A stretch of 64,000 nucleotides of DNA. Source: JADCRZ01 sp037718865 (GTDB lineage Bacteria; Bacteroidota; Bacteroidia; Chitinophagales; Chitinophagaceae). The stretch lies in NCBI GenBank assembly GCA_037718865.1, contig JBBJMP010000031.1, positions 1 to 64,000 of the forward strand, written 5' to 3'. Both the position numbers and the translations under genes were made by a program. This document shows, piece by piece, positions 42,931 through 52,377 of the stretch. The notes under the pieces are model-generated. The model did no database searches and was not told where the DNA came from. It saw nothing but the letters and a program-made list of their open reading frames with translations. Position 1 is the first letter of the stretch; the number at the start of each line of letters is the position of its first letter.

Positions 42931-44706
42931 TTACTGCCAACCCGGGTTCTGTGTAAGATTTTTATCCTTATCCAGCTCGCCTTGCGGCAGGGGCCACAGT
43001 TTGTGCCTGGCAGTGTTATTACGGGTTTGACCCCGGGTAGCTATCCGCTTTGACAAACTGTTACTGTAATCCGGAATGTCGTCACTATTAAAAACCGGCA
43101 TGGCAGGCACATCCGCCGGATTTTTTGCAGCGCCTACTACGGGTCCGTTCATGGCGCTCAATACCAGGTCCCAGCGGCGAAGGTCATATAATCTTAATCC
43201 TTCACCCGCAAATTCAACAGCTCTTTCTCTTCTTGCGATCTGTCTCAGCTGTGCCTGGGAACCAGTGGTAACGGCAGGCTGTCCGGCTCTTGCCCTTACC
43301 AGGTTTATGGCATTTATAACCGTAGCATCTGGTTGATTTAATTCTATTTTGGCCTCCGCATAGGTTAATAAAACTTCAGCATAACGCATTAGAATATAAC
43401 CGGTTTTTGTTTCCCAGGAGTACTGTGTAGAGTCTACATATTTTCTCCAAACATATCCTACGCCGCCAGATGAACCGGTCGCGCTGACGAACCAGGGACT
43501 TGTCAGGAAGTTGATCCAGTCAATATTGGAAGCCAGTGTATCAAACTTGTTGGTGGTCCAGTTCCATTTGAATCGCTGGTTGGTATGAATATTAAATATC
43601 GTTCTTTCCTTGGGCTGCACATAAGGAAGCGATGGCGCTTTTGCGGTATTGTGTACCATGGTGTCTCCCGGCATATAAACTGTCCAGCGTAAACGGTTAT
43701 CCCTGTTTTTGGAGGGTTGCGAAGGGTCATACAAGGGAGACATGTCTATGCGCAATCCATCTTTGCATTCAAATTTATCAATCAATTGTTGTGAAGGAAA
43801 GTGACTGCTTTGAGCAGTCCCTACCTGGCGTGGAATGGTGATTACAGCTATCCAGTTCTGGGGATCGAGAATGTCAGTAGGAAAGGTCTGATTGAACATG
43901 ATCTCGCGATTGAGGTTTGCCTGCTGGCCACTCAGAACGAACAAATCAGTGTACCTCGGGTTTAATCCATATTGGGCTCCATCGATGATGATTTTGCTTG
44001 CAGCAGCAGCGGTATTGTAATCTTTGATGAGTAAGGCAAGTTTTGCTTTCAGTCCCAATGCAACACCTTTGTTCACCCTTCCCATCGCCTGGACCGCAGT
44101 AGTGTTTGCAGCATCAAATAGCGTCACTGCTTCATCCAGGTCTTTGTACAGGTCGGCTACAATGGTAGCAACAGGAGTTCTGCTAAGGACCAGGATTTGT
44201 TCAGTGGTCAAGGGCTCTTTATAAAAAGGCACATCTCCGAATTGTGCCATTAAATGAAAGTAGGCCCATGCCCTTAACACCAAGACCTCGGCCCTCATTC
44301 TGCCATAGGTTTTAGGGTCTACATTCGCTACACCTTTTTTCATTCCTTCCAATTGCTGATTTGCCCGTGCTACCAGTTTGTATTCCTGTCCCCATGCTAC
44401 CACAGTAAGCCCGTTGGAAACTAAAAAAGGCCCGCCCTCCCCCATGGCAACCTGGTCCTCTGCATTCCCGGTGCGCCTTATGGCCAGGTCCGTCGTTGTC
44501 TCAATGCTATAAGGCAATGGTATATTATTAGCTACGGTCCAGAAAGCACCTGCATAAACCCCTGTTAAACCAAGGTCCATCTCAGCTTCATTGCTTAAAA
44601 AAGTAGAGGCGGCGGAAGCATCAAGCGGCTTTCTGTCTAAAAACTTGTTACATCCAAACAGCAATCCTGCAACTGCAACGAATGTTATGAAATATATCTT
44701 TTTCAT
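42931..44706 (-). CDS. RagB/SusD-family nutrient-binding outer-membrane lipoprotein
   Basis: A 591-residue lipoprotein (MKKIYFITFVAVAGLLFGC, Cys19). The N-terminal part KFLDRKPLDASAASTFLSNE and the TPR-like middle (MRAEVLVLRAWAYFHLMAQF) are standard SusD features. The C-terminal third has TGYILMRYAEVLLTYAEAKI and IARRERAVEFAGEGLRLYDL, then KLWPLPQGELDKDKNLTQNP. SusD proteins sit as lids on the SusC barrel and bind an oligosaccharide at the cell surface. The start lies 19 bases after the SusC stop, so both are made from one transcript. No sulfatase or glycosidase gene is directly attached. Confidence 0.95.
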   Translation of the reverse strand: MKKIYFITFVAVAGLLFGCNKFLDRKPLDASAASTFLSNEAEMDLGLTGVYAGAFWTVANNIPLPYSIETTTDLAIRRTGNAEDQVAMGEGGPFLVSNGLTVVAWGQEYKLVARANQQLEGMKKGVANVDPKTYGRMRAEVLVLRAWAYFHLMAQFGDVPFYKEPLTTEQILVLSRTPVATIVADLYKDLDEAVTLFDAANTTAVQAMGRVNKGVALGLKAKLALLIKDYNTAAAASKIIIDGAQYGLNPRYTDLFVLSGQQANLNREIMFNQTFPTDILDPQNWIAVITIPRQVGTAQSSHFPSQQLIDKFECKDGLRIDMSPLYDPSQPSKNRDNRLRWTVYMPGDTMVHNTAKAPSLPYVQPKERTIFNIHTNQRFKWNWTTNKFDTLASNIDWINFLTSPWFVSATGSSGGVGYVWRKYVDSTQYSWETKTGYILMRYAEVLLTYAEAKIELNQPDATVINAINLVRARAGQPAVTTGSQAQLRQIARRERAVEFAGEGLRLYDLRRWDLVLSAMNGPVVGAAKNPADVPAMPVFNSDDIPDYSNSLSKRIATRGQTRNNTARHKLWPLPQGELDKDKNLTQNPGWQ

Positions 44707-44725
44707 TTTGTTATCGTTTGTTGGT

Positions 44726-47700
44726 TTAAAAATTTACGTTTATACCTGCCGTAAACGTTTTCATTAACGGATGGAACTCGGCATTTTGATCATTTATTTC
44801 AGGATCAAATCCTTTCCAGGTATCCGTAAACGTTATAACGTTTGCAGCGCTGATATAAATCCTGGCCGATGCAATTTTTACTGCCCTGGTCACCGGTTCA
44901 GGAATCTTGTAACCGACGTTTAAGTTCTTGATACGGAAGTAAGAAGCGCCACGGATCCACCGTGAAGATGCTACGTAATTATTTCCACCTGAACCTGCAG
45001 GCAATAACCTGGGGAAGGTTGCATCCGGGTTTGATGTGGTCCAGTAATCCTTATGGATTTCCAGTAAGGAAGCGGCGAAATCGGTGCTGGAGAAAGGGAT
45101 GGCCCCTGTTCCGGTTAAATAATTATCGCGCTTACCCACGCCTTGTCCAAAAATGTTCAGATCAACATTTTTATAGGTAACATTCAGGTTGACACTATAC
45201 TCGTACCTCGGGAACCTGTTTCCGATAAAGGTTCTGTCCAATGCATCTATTTTTCCATCAGGCTTACCATCGGCCCCACTAATATCAGCGTATTGTACAT
45301 CACCCGGCTTTGGCCCTACACCAGGATTATTTGCGTTGAAAGGGGTGCCGAATTGAACGGGAGAAGACTTAACCTGATTGGTGTCCTGGAAATACCCAAT
45401 GGCTCTATAACCAAAGTAGGACCTATAAGCCTGGCCTACCTGCGTACGCAAGGAGCCTTCATCCAAGAATGGATTGCCTCCCAAACTCGTTACCTCATTT
45501 ACTACATCCGAGATCATCCCGGTAAGGTCAAGACCAAAATCTTTGAATTTTCTTTTGTAGTTCAGGGATAGTTCCCAGCCCCTGTTTTCCATCCTGCCTG
45601 CGTTGATCAACGGATTGATCAGTCCACCCCCGGTTTGAGGAAGCGGTTGGCGCAGTATCATATCTTCCAAACTCCTGACATAGTAGTCAGCAGTTACCGT
45701 AATGTTTTTTGCAAGCCCTAAGTCAATACCGATATTCCACTGATTCGATTTTTCCCACTCTATTTGCTGGTTGGGGAATTCAAGGATGGCATACCCCAGG
45801 GTAGTGACATTATTGAAATAGGCGTTGGTTCCATTATCCGGATTACTATAGGCTGACTGTCCGTAGAAGGCATCAAAGGGATAAAAAGAATTAAAATTCT
45901 GGTTGCCGAGGGTTCCCACAGAGCCCCTGAGTTTTGCAAAATTTATGAGCTGTGACGCGTCGAGAAAGCTCTCCTTTGACACGATCCATCCGGCAGATAC
46001 GGAGGGGAAAAATCCCCATTGTTTATCCAGCGCTTGTGAAAAGCGGGATGACCCATCATATCTTCCGTTCAGCTCGATAAAATACTTTTCGGCGTAGTTA
46101 TAGTTTAACCTGCTGAAAAAGCCGGCTAAAGCCAATTCACTCGCCGCAGCATTGTTGTCCCGTGTTCCCGATCCTAAATTGAGATAAGGCTGATTGGGAT
46201 TGATAAATCCGGTCCTTGAAGCGCTGAAGAAGGAATTGGTAAAAAGTTCGGATTGTGCACCTGTCAATACCTTGAAGTTGTGGTTTCGGGATTTGCCTGA
46301 ATAGGTGGCCTGTCCCAGGTAGGTTTTGTAGACGTTATTGAAATAAGATTGCCCGAGGGAAGTACTTCCCGGCCAGACACCTATTTTATCGTAAGTCTGG
46401 GTGGTGAGGTTAGCCTGATAAATGTCTACATTTTTTACAAATGTCTTGGTAGTCGGATTTCTTGTTTCGCGTGCCCAATAGACTTCTAGTTCAAGGTTCT
46501 TTACAGGTCTGTACGTAAAACCGGCTCTTGTCAGGAATGTATTGTCATTTCTAACAGAAGTCCCAGCTGCTTCAGCCATTGCCAGTGGATTACGATTATT
46601 TGTTTGTCCTGCTGTTCCATACATTCCTTCACCAAATTTTCCAGCTCCAATTGCCGGTAAACCGATTGCCTGCCGGATGATGAACTCGGCGGAGCCGGTA
46701 GAAGGATTTATTGTTTTGCTGTTATTATAGCTAAACACACCGCTCAGGGTTAATTTGTCACTGATCTTAAAATCCGGATTGAATCTTACATCATATTTTT
46801 CGAAACTATTATTTTTAATCAAACCCTGCTGTTTCAAATAGCTCACGGAGGTAAATACATTCAATCTTTCGCCTCCCGAAACAATCTGTACATTATGATT
46901 TTGCAATAATCCGTTATTTGTCAGCAGCAGGTCCAACCAGTCCGTATCTATGACATCCAGGTTGTTGGCAGGCGTTGTTTTATATTTATCAATGAGAGAT
47001 TGAGCATATAAAAATGCACCGGGATTGCCGGTACGATTGCGTTCGGAAATATTACTCAATTCCATGTGCTCTATTGCCGAAGTGCGTTTAGGGATAGCAG
47101 TGGCAACCTGTTTTGAAACAAAGGCATTATAGCTTACTCTTAATCCGTTACCGGTTGCTCTTTTTGTACGGACCAATATAACGCCGTTGGATGCACGTGA
47201 ACCATAAATAGCCGTAGAGGCGGCATCTTTAAGAATATTAATGCTTTCAATAGCATTTGGATCAATATTATCCAGGGTGGAAACAACACCATCAATCACA
47301 ATTAAAGGATCCGAGCCGGCAAACATGCTGCTGGTACCGCGGATCCGGATAGATGCCGCGTCGGCTCCCGGCCTGCCACTTTGTTGCTGTACAGTCACAC
47401 CAGGAGCAAGTCCCTGCAACAGGTTGCTTGTACTGGCTACCTGTCTGCGCGTAAGGGCTTCGTTTTTTATGGTAACTACAGCGCCTGTGATGGCAGACCG
47501 GCGTTGGGTGCCATAACCCACGACAACAACATCCGACAACTGAGTATTGTCAGCAATTAAGGTAGCGCTGATGTAGGTGCGATTTGCCGTTATTTCCTGC
47601 GGTGTAAACCCGATACTTGATATCACCAGGGTTGCACCTCTGGGTACACTGATAGTATATTCCCCGGCCAAATTAGTTGCTACACCGTTAGTCTGCCCTT

Positions 47701-47830
47701 TAACTACCACGGATGCACCGGCTACAGGTTCGCCGTTGGCATTGGTGACCCTTCCCGTTACCCGGGTTTCCTGTGCCGATGCCAGCAGTCCGGAAGCAAC
47801 CAGCAGGAGCAATAAGAGAAGCGTTCTCAT
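44726..47830 (-). CDS. SusC/RagA-family TonB-linked outer-membrane transporter
   Basis: I take ATG 47830 as start, giving MRTLLLLLLLVASGLLASAQ; the frame extends 42 codons further upstream but that part is not signal-like. The mature protein has an N-terminal carboxypeptidase-like domain (RVTGRVTNANGEPVAGASVV), a plug (VVVVGYGTQRRSAITGAVVT, DPLIVIDGVVSTLDNIDPNA, KDAASTAIYGSRASNGVILV) and a long barrel ending AEFHPLMKTFTAGINVNF. At about 1034 residues it has the usual SusC length. It transports an oligosaccharide captured by SusD, with TonB energy. AGE-type epimerase precedes it on the same strand after 122 bases. Confidence 0.96.
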   Translation of the reverse strand: MRTLLLLLLLVASGLLASAQETRVTGRVTNANGEPVAGASVVVKGQTNGVATNLAGEYTISVPRGATLVISSIGFTPQEITANRTYISATLIADNTQLSDVVVVGYGTQRRSAITGAVVTIKNEALTRRQVASTSNLLQGLAPGVTVQQQSGRPGADAASIRIRGTSSMFAGSDPLIVIDGVVSTLDNIDPNAIESINILKDAASTAIYGSRASNGVILVRTKRATGNGLRVSYNAFVSKQVATAIPKRTSAIEHMELSNISERNRTGNPGAFLYAQSLIDKYKTTPANNLDVIDTDWLDLLLTNNGLLQNHNVQIVSGGERLNVFTSVSYLKQQGLIKNNSFEKYDVRFNPDFKISDKLTLSGVFSYNNSKTINPSTGSAEFIIRQAIGLPAIGAGKFGEGMYGTAGQTNNRNPLAMAEAAGTSVRNDNTFLTRAGFTYRPVKNLELEVYWARETRNPTTKTFVKNVDIYQANLTTQTYDKIGVWPGSTSLGQSYFNNVYKTYLGQATYSGKSRNHNFKVLTGAQSELFTNSFFSASRTGFINPNQPYLNLGSGTRDNNAAASELALAGFFSRLNYNYAEKYFIELNGRYDGSSRFSQALDKQWGFFPSVSAGWIVSKESFLDASQLINFAKLRGSVGTLGNQNFNSFYPFDAFYGQSAYSNPDNGTNAYFNNVTTLGYAILEFPNQQIEWEKSNQWNIGIDLGLAKNITVTADYYVRSLEDMILRQPLPQTGGGLINPLINAGRMENRGWELSLNYKRKFKDFGLDLTGMISDVVNEVTSLGGNPFLDEGSLRTQVGQAYRSYFGYRAIGYFQDTNQVKSSPVQFGTPFNANNPGVGPKPGDVQYADISGADGKPDGKIDALDRTFIGNRFPRYEYSVNLNVTYKNVDLNIFGQGVGKRDNYLTGTGAIPFSSTDFAASLLEIHKDYWTTSNPDATFPRLLPAGSGGNNYVASSRWIRGASYFRIKNLNVGYKIPEPVTRAVKIASARIYISAANVITFTDTWKGFDPEINDQNAEFHPLMKTFTAGINVNF

Positions 47831-47952
47831 ATGTTTAGATTTGTTTTTTGGTGCAATAAGAATTCTTTTGGCCGGCTGTGGGATTCGTGCTTGTTTATTT
47901 AACCCTCCCGGCGGCGGTTGGTAAAAACACCAACCACGGGCAAGCTTAGACG

Positions 47953-49158
47953 TCACACTTCACCCAATGTTTTCCAAACCTGGTATAAAGCCCTCGGCAC
48001 ATGAAAACAACCCTTCCATTTACCACCTTTCAAAGAAAGCAGCACTTCACCTCTTCTGTTAAGGTATCCGAACCATTCGCCGTGATCAGGGTCCTTAAAA
48101 TGGTTCCAGGAATAATGATGCACTTTTTCAAACCATTGACGGCAACGTTCATCACCTGTAAGCATATAGCCTTTTGCGAGTGCTACCAGGGCCTCCACGT
48201 GCACCCACCAGAGTTTTTGATCCCATTCGAGTTGCTGGGGAGGATGTCCTTTTACGTCTAAAAAATAAAAAATTCCTTCATGTTCCTTGTCCCATCCATA
48301 TTCGAGGGTATCAAGCATAATATTGCAGGCTTTGGCAACTAGCGCCTGATCACCCGTTCTCTTGCCAAGGTCCATAATGAACCACATGGATTCAATGGCA
48401 TGGCCTGGATTTATAACACGCCCTTCAAAAGAATCGCAGAAGCGGCCGTCTTCACATACGTTTTCCAGGATAAGTCCGAATGCGGGCTGATAGAAAACAT
48501 CCATCACCTCATGGATAACGGCAGGAATAAATTCCTCCACCCTTTCAGTACCCAGTAAATGCTCTAATTCAAGTGACAGATTGCAAAGGATCATGGGAAG
48601 GCTGAAATTTTTCAGGGGCCTGGTTCCGGGGTAAGCTTTGTTGTATTTGCCTTTCCCATTGTGCTGTCGCCTTAATATATTCTCAAATGTATCGATAGCT
48701 ATTTTTTTATACCGGTCATCAGGTTTTGCTTTATCCAGGGAAGCAAATGCCATGGTTGCAAAGCAATCGCTAAAAATATTATATGGCTGTACTAAAGGTT
48801 TTCCCTCTGCTGTCAAAGAAAAATACCAGTTGCCCTGTTCGTCTCTGCCATACTTCTCCATGAAGTCAGCACCATGTAATGCCATCTCAAGCCATTCCTG
48901 CATTGGGGCCAGATGATTATACATATAACTGAAGCACCACACTTCCCTGCCCTGCAACCACATAAACTTATCTTTATCGTACACCTTACCATCCCTCGTC
49001 AAACAGGTAAAGTATCCTCCATTTTCGGCATCTTTACTGTTATGGAGCCAGAAGGTAAGGACATTATTTAATAACTCATCTTTGTATTGCAGCGCATAGG
49101 AACTTAATGCAGTAACGGCTTTTGAAGGACTCACCAGCTGGGATGGGTTAGTATTCAT
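47953..49158 (-). CDS. AGE-family sugar epimerase (N-acylglucosamine/cellobiose 2-epimerase-like)
   Basis: A 401-residue (alpha/alpha)6-barrel protein. Blocks characteristic of the family are FMWLQGREVWCFSYMYN near the N-terminus, FEGRVINPGHAIESMWFIMD in the centre (Arg, His, Glu region) and KLWWVHVEALVALAKGY, then HGEWFGYLNRRGEVL with the C-terminal catalytic His region. AGE enzymes convert N-acetylglucosamine to N-acetylmannosamine; cellobiose and mannose epimerases share the fold. In Bacteroides NanE of sialic-acid catabolism is an AGE type, but no sialic-acid lyase or sialidase is present here, so specificity stays open. It is upstream of SusC and divergent from the sugar porter. Confidence 0.9.
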   Translation of the reverse strand: MNTNPSQLVSPSKAVTALSSYALQYKDELLNNVLTFWLHNSKDAENGGYFTCLTRDGKVYDKDKFMWLQGREVWCFSYMYNHLAPMQEWLEMALHGADFMEKYGRDEQGNWYFSLTAEGKPLVQPYNIFSDCFATMAFASLDKAKPDDRYKKIAIDTFENILRRQHNGKGKYNKAYPGTRPLKNFSLPMILCNLSLELEHLLGTERVEEFIPAVIHEVMDVFYQPAFGLILENVCEDGRFCDSFEGRVINPGHAIESMWFIMDLGKRTGDQALVAKACNIMLDTLEYGWDKEHEGIFYFLDVKGHPPQQLEWDQKLWWVHVEALVALAKGYMLTGDERCRQWFEKVHHYSWNHFKDPDHGEWFGYLNRRGEVLLSLKGGKWKGCFHVPRALYQVWKTLGEV

Positions 49159-49238
49159 TGTAAAAATTAGTAATTTACCACTTAAACTTTAATATTTTTA
49201 TAAACTTCCAAACTCATGACAAGACAACCAGGACAAAC

Positions 49239-50489
49239 ATGGCCCTAATATCTGCACAACAATCCGTCACACCGGAATACGCCAACGACAAAACACAGAA
49301 TTATACTCCGGCATTGATCTCGCTGGCAGTTCTGTATTTTATGATGGGTTTCATCACCTGCCTTAACGATACACTTGTTCCTTTTTTTAAAGAAGGGTTC
49401 ACATTGAATTATTCACAGTCTTCGCTTGTTCAGGTGTATTTTTTTCTTACTTACGGCATTATGTCTATTCCGGCCGGAAGAATTGTAGAACGTATCGGAT
49501 TTAAAAATGGAATGGTAATCGGTTTTGCTATTGCAGCAGTTGGAGCATTACTATTTTATCCTGCTTCGGTCTGGCATCAATACTATTTATTTTTAGCCGC
49601 CCTGTTCATTCTGGCAATTGGAATCGTATTGCTACAGGTTGCTGCAAATCCATATATCACCGTACTCGGCCCCGCAAAAACCGCATCGTCAAGATTAACC
49701 TTAATACAAGGCGTGGGATCTATTGGAACAACAGCAGCTCCGGTTTTCGGTTCATACCTGATTCTTTCCAGATTGCAAACGTCAAATGCACCCAGTGAAG
49801 CAGTACGGTATCCTTACATCGGTATTGCAGCTTTGCTTATCATTATCGCCATCGTTGTTGCACGACTTGCACTACCTGTTATCAAAACAGCACCAGGAAG
49901 TGCTGCATCTCTTTCAAACAAAAAAAAAACCATCCTTTCTTTTCGCAACCTGAACTTCGGAGTGATAGGCATCTTTATGTATGTGGGTGCAGAGGTATCC
50001 ATAGGCACTTATCTTACCAACTATATTTCCGAAACGATAAATATTTCTGTAACCAATGCCAATACCTATGTTGCTTTTTATTGGGGAAGTATGCTTGTCG
50101 GACGTTTAATCGGATCGTATATTTTGCAACTGGTAAGACCTTCTATGGTCTTAAGTTTCTGTGCTGTCATGGCTGTTATTCTTATAGCTGTTTCCATAAA
50201 TAGTTCCGGAATGTTAGCAGTCTGGACCATGATAGCTGTTGGATTGTGTAACGCGGTTATGTTTGCGACAATCTTTTCATTGTCCGTGAGCGGACTAAAA
50301 GAATATACAACACAGGCTTCAGGCCTTCTATCGACGGCCATTGCAGGAGGCGCGATTATACCTTTTGCACAAGGTGTACTAAAAGATAATTACGACTGGC
50401 GCATGGCATTTATCCTGCCCCTGCTTTGTTATGTGTATATCCTGTTCTATGGTGTGAACGGATACAAATCAACATTCAGCGAGCAGTAA
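49239..50489 (+). CDS. sugar MFS transporter (FucP/GGP-like)
   Basis: A 416-residue membrane protein with twelve predicted helices. Typical FucP/glucose-galactose-porter blocks are YFMMGFITCLNDTLVPFFKE (TM1), YGIMSIPAGRIVERIGFKNG (TM2-3 loop), LQVAANPYITVLGPAKTASS and SRLTLIQGVGSIGTTAAPVF. The family imports monosaccharides with H+. It is divergent from the AGE epimerase across an 80-base spacer, and 29 bases upstream of the FAD oxidoreductase gene, forming a two-gene unit. In N-acetylmannosamine or sialic-acid loci such porters bring the sugar across the inner membrane. Confidence 0.92.
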   Translation: MALISAQQSVTPEYANDKTQNYTPALISLAVLYFMMGFITCLNDTLVPFFKEGFTLNYSQSSLVQVYFFLTYGIMSIPAGRIVERIGFKNGMVIGFAIAAVGALLFYPASVWHQYYLFLAALFILAIGIVLLQVAANPYITVLGPAKTASSRLTLIQGVGSIGTTAAPVFGSYLILSRLQTSNAPSEAVRYPYIGIAALLIIIAIVVARLALPVIKTAPGSAASLSNKKKTILSFRNLNFGVIGIFMYVGAEVSIGTYLTNYISETINISVTNANTYVAFYWGSMLVGRLIGSYILQLVRPSMVLSFCAVMAVILIAVSINSSGMLAVWTMIAVGLCNAVMFATIFSLSVSGLKEYTTQASGLLSTAIAGGAIIPFAQGVLKDNYDWRMAFILPLLCYVYILFYGVNGYKSTFSEQ

Positions 50490-50518
50490 AAGAAGCGGTT
50501 AAATCAACGATCAAACTC

Positions 50519-52234
50519 ATGAACAGGAAACGATTTATTACACTTACAGGACTAGGTACAGCAGCATTGACATCAGCATACATGCCCGGGTATCCCATGG
50601 CAGGGGATTATCTGCCCGGTAAGAAGTTTGAAGCGAATGCGTTGAATGCCGATCTTGTTATTGCAGGTGGCGGTGTGGGCGGCTGTGCTGCTGCACTTGC
50701 AGCCTTGCGGAATAATTTATCTGTACTACTTACCGAAGAAACAGACTGGATAGGTGGCCAGCTTACTCAGCAGGGCGTTCCGCCGGATGAACACCCCTGG
50801 ATTGAAACGCATGGAGCAACGGCTTTATATCGCCAATTCAGAAATGAGGTAAGAAATTATTATAAAAACAATTACCCGGTTACCAAAGCCGCTAAAGAAC
50901 GGAAATACCTGAACCCGGGAGATGCGGTTGTTTCGGAATTATGTCACGAACCACGTGTTTCTTTGGCAGTGCTTCAGGCAATACTGTCACCATACTTAAG
51001 CTCAGGAAAACTAACAATATTACCCGAATATAAAATTCTTGGAGCAGATGTAACAGGCACCAAAGTAAAAGCACTAAAGGCAATCAGTAAACGAAGCGGA
51101 AAGGAACTGGTCTTGTCTGCTCCCTATTTTGCGGATGCTACCGAACTAGGCGACCTCCTGCCTCTATCGGGAACCGCTTTTGTTACCGGAACGGAATCCA
51201 GGAAAGAAACAGGAGAGCTGCATGCACCTGAGATGGGGGATCCAAATAACCAGCAGGCTTTTACCAGTTGTTTTGCCATGGACTATGTTCCCCGGGCAAA
51301 TCATATTATTGATCGACCAGCTGAATACAAATTCTGGAGCAGTTATGTTCCTGACATGAAACCTGCCTGGCCTGGAAAATTACTACAACTGGCCTATCCA
51401 AAACCAGCCACACTGCTGCTTACGCCTCTGGGTTTTCATCCTGAGGGATTAAAAACAGGTAACTCTCTGAATTTATGGAACTACCGGCGAATCCTCAGTA
51501 AAAATAATTTTTTGCCAGGTAGTTATGCAGGAGACATCTGCACGGTCAACTGGCCCCAGAACGATTACACTTTGGGTAATCTTGTCGGGGTAACTGAAAA
51601 GGAATTTAAACGTCATGTGGACAGGGCAAAACAATTAAGCTTGTCTTTACTTTACTGGTTACAAACTGAAGCACCAAGGCCCGGAGGCGGTTATGGATGG
51701 CCGGGATTGCGGTTGAGAAAAGATGTGATGGGAACCGAAGACGGTCTGGCAAAATATCCATATATACGGGAAGCAAGAAGGATAAAATCACTTTTTACCA
51801 TAAAGGAGGAACATGTGGGCGTAGCAAACAGGGAACTGGTGCATGGCAGGGAGGCAGCAAAGAAGAGTGCTGATTTTTATGATAGTATAGGTGTAGGGAG
51901 CTACCATATCGACCTGCATCCGAGCACAAGAGGAAATAATTATATTGACTTTGATTCGCTGCCCTTCCAGATCCCGCTGGGCGCATTGCTTCCGCAACAG
52001 ATGGATAACCTGTTGCCTGCAGGCAAGAACATAGGCAGTACGCATATTACGAATGGATGTTACCGTTTACATCCGGTGGAATGGGGCATCGGAGAAGCAG
52101 TTGGACTACTAACCGCCTATGCAATCAGTAATAAAGTTATTCCCCGGGAAGTAAGGGAAAAACAGGACCTGCTTGAGGGCTTTCAAAGCTTTATTCGCAA
52201 ACAAGGGGTCGAGACACACTGGCCTGCTAACTAA
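50519..52234 (+). CDS. FAD-dependent oxidoreductase (FAD_oxidored family)
   Basis: The start at 50519 gives MNRKRFITLTGLGTAALTSA, an N-terminal signal (twin-arginine-like but with one Arg replaced by Lys). An upstream start at 50426 would overlap the sugar porter. The FAD-binding loop is LVIAGGGVGGCAAALAALRN, followed by LTEETDWIGGQLTQQGVPPD, characteristic of pfam12831. The C-terminus ends with a substrate/FAD cap (LLPAGKNIGSTHITNGCYRL, then EWGIGEAVGLLTAYAI). Such proteins often accompany sugar-utilisation genes; the substrate is unknown. It is translated after the MFS porter. Confidence 0.9.
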   Translation: MNRKRFITLTGLGTAALTSAYMPGYPMAGDYLPGKKFEANALNADLVIAGGGVGGCAAALAALRNNLSVLLTEETDWIGGQLTQQGVPPDEHPWIETHGATALYRQFRNEVRNYYKNNYPVTKAAKERKYLNPGDAVVSELCHEPRVSLAVLQAILSPYLSSGKLTILPEYKILGADVTGTKVKALKAISKRSGKELVLSAPYFADATELGDLLPLSGTAFVTGTESRKETGELHAPEMGDPNNQQAFTSCFAMDYVPRANHIIDRPAEYKFWSSYVPDMKPAWPGKLLQLAYPKPATLLLTPLGFHPEGLKTGNSLNLWNYRRILSKNNFLPGSYAGDICTVNWPQNDYTLGNLVGVTEKEFKRHVDRAKQLSLSLLYWLQTEAPRPGGGYGWPGLRLRKDVMGTEDGLAKYPYIREARRIKSLFTIKEEHVGVANRELVHGREAAKKSADFYDSIGVGSYHIDLHPSTRGNNYIDFDSLPFQIPLGALLPQQMDNLLPAGKNIGSTHITNGCYRLHPVEWGIGEAVGLLTAYAISNKVIPREVREKQDLLEGFQSFIRKQGVETHWPAN

Positions 52235-52253
52235 TTTCCTGCCCCTGATGCTG

Positions 52254-52347
52254 TTCTAAGTCTCCGACTTAGAACCCCCTATGTTCTTTAAAGCTATAGT
52301 CAAGAGACTATGAAGAACATAGGAGTACGAAGTCAGAGACTTCGTAC
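52254..52347. repeat. cluster of AGTC/GACT-core hairpins between convergent genes (copy 1)
   Basis: Four perfect hairpins: TTCTAAGTC/GACTTAGAA (loop TCC); ATAGTC/GACTAT (loop AAGA) nested inside CCTATGTTCTT/AAGAACATAGG; and GTACGAAGTC/GACTTCGTAC (loop AGA). All except the enclosing 11-bp stem share the core AGTC-N3/4-GACT. The right half resembles the element at 58741-58796. It lies between the FAD oxidoreductase and DUF4127 genes, so it could act as a bidirectional terminator. Confidence 0.8.
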
Positions 52348-52377
52348 AGCTTGAGAGACTTCGCACGGCGACGGAAA

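Noticed and set aside
47831..47956. N-terminal extension of SusC
   Set aside because: It would place 42 residues before a clear signal peptide and overlap the AGE stop; ATG at 47830 is better.
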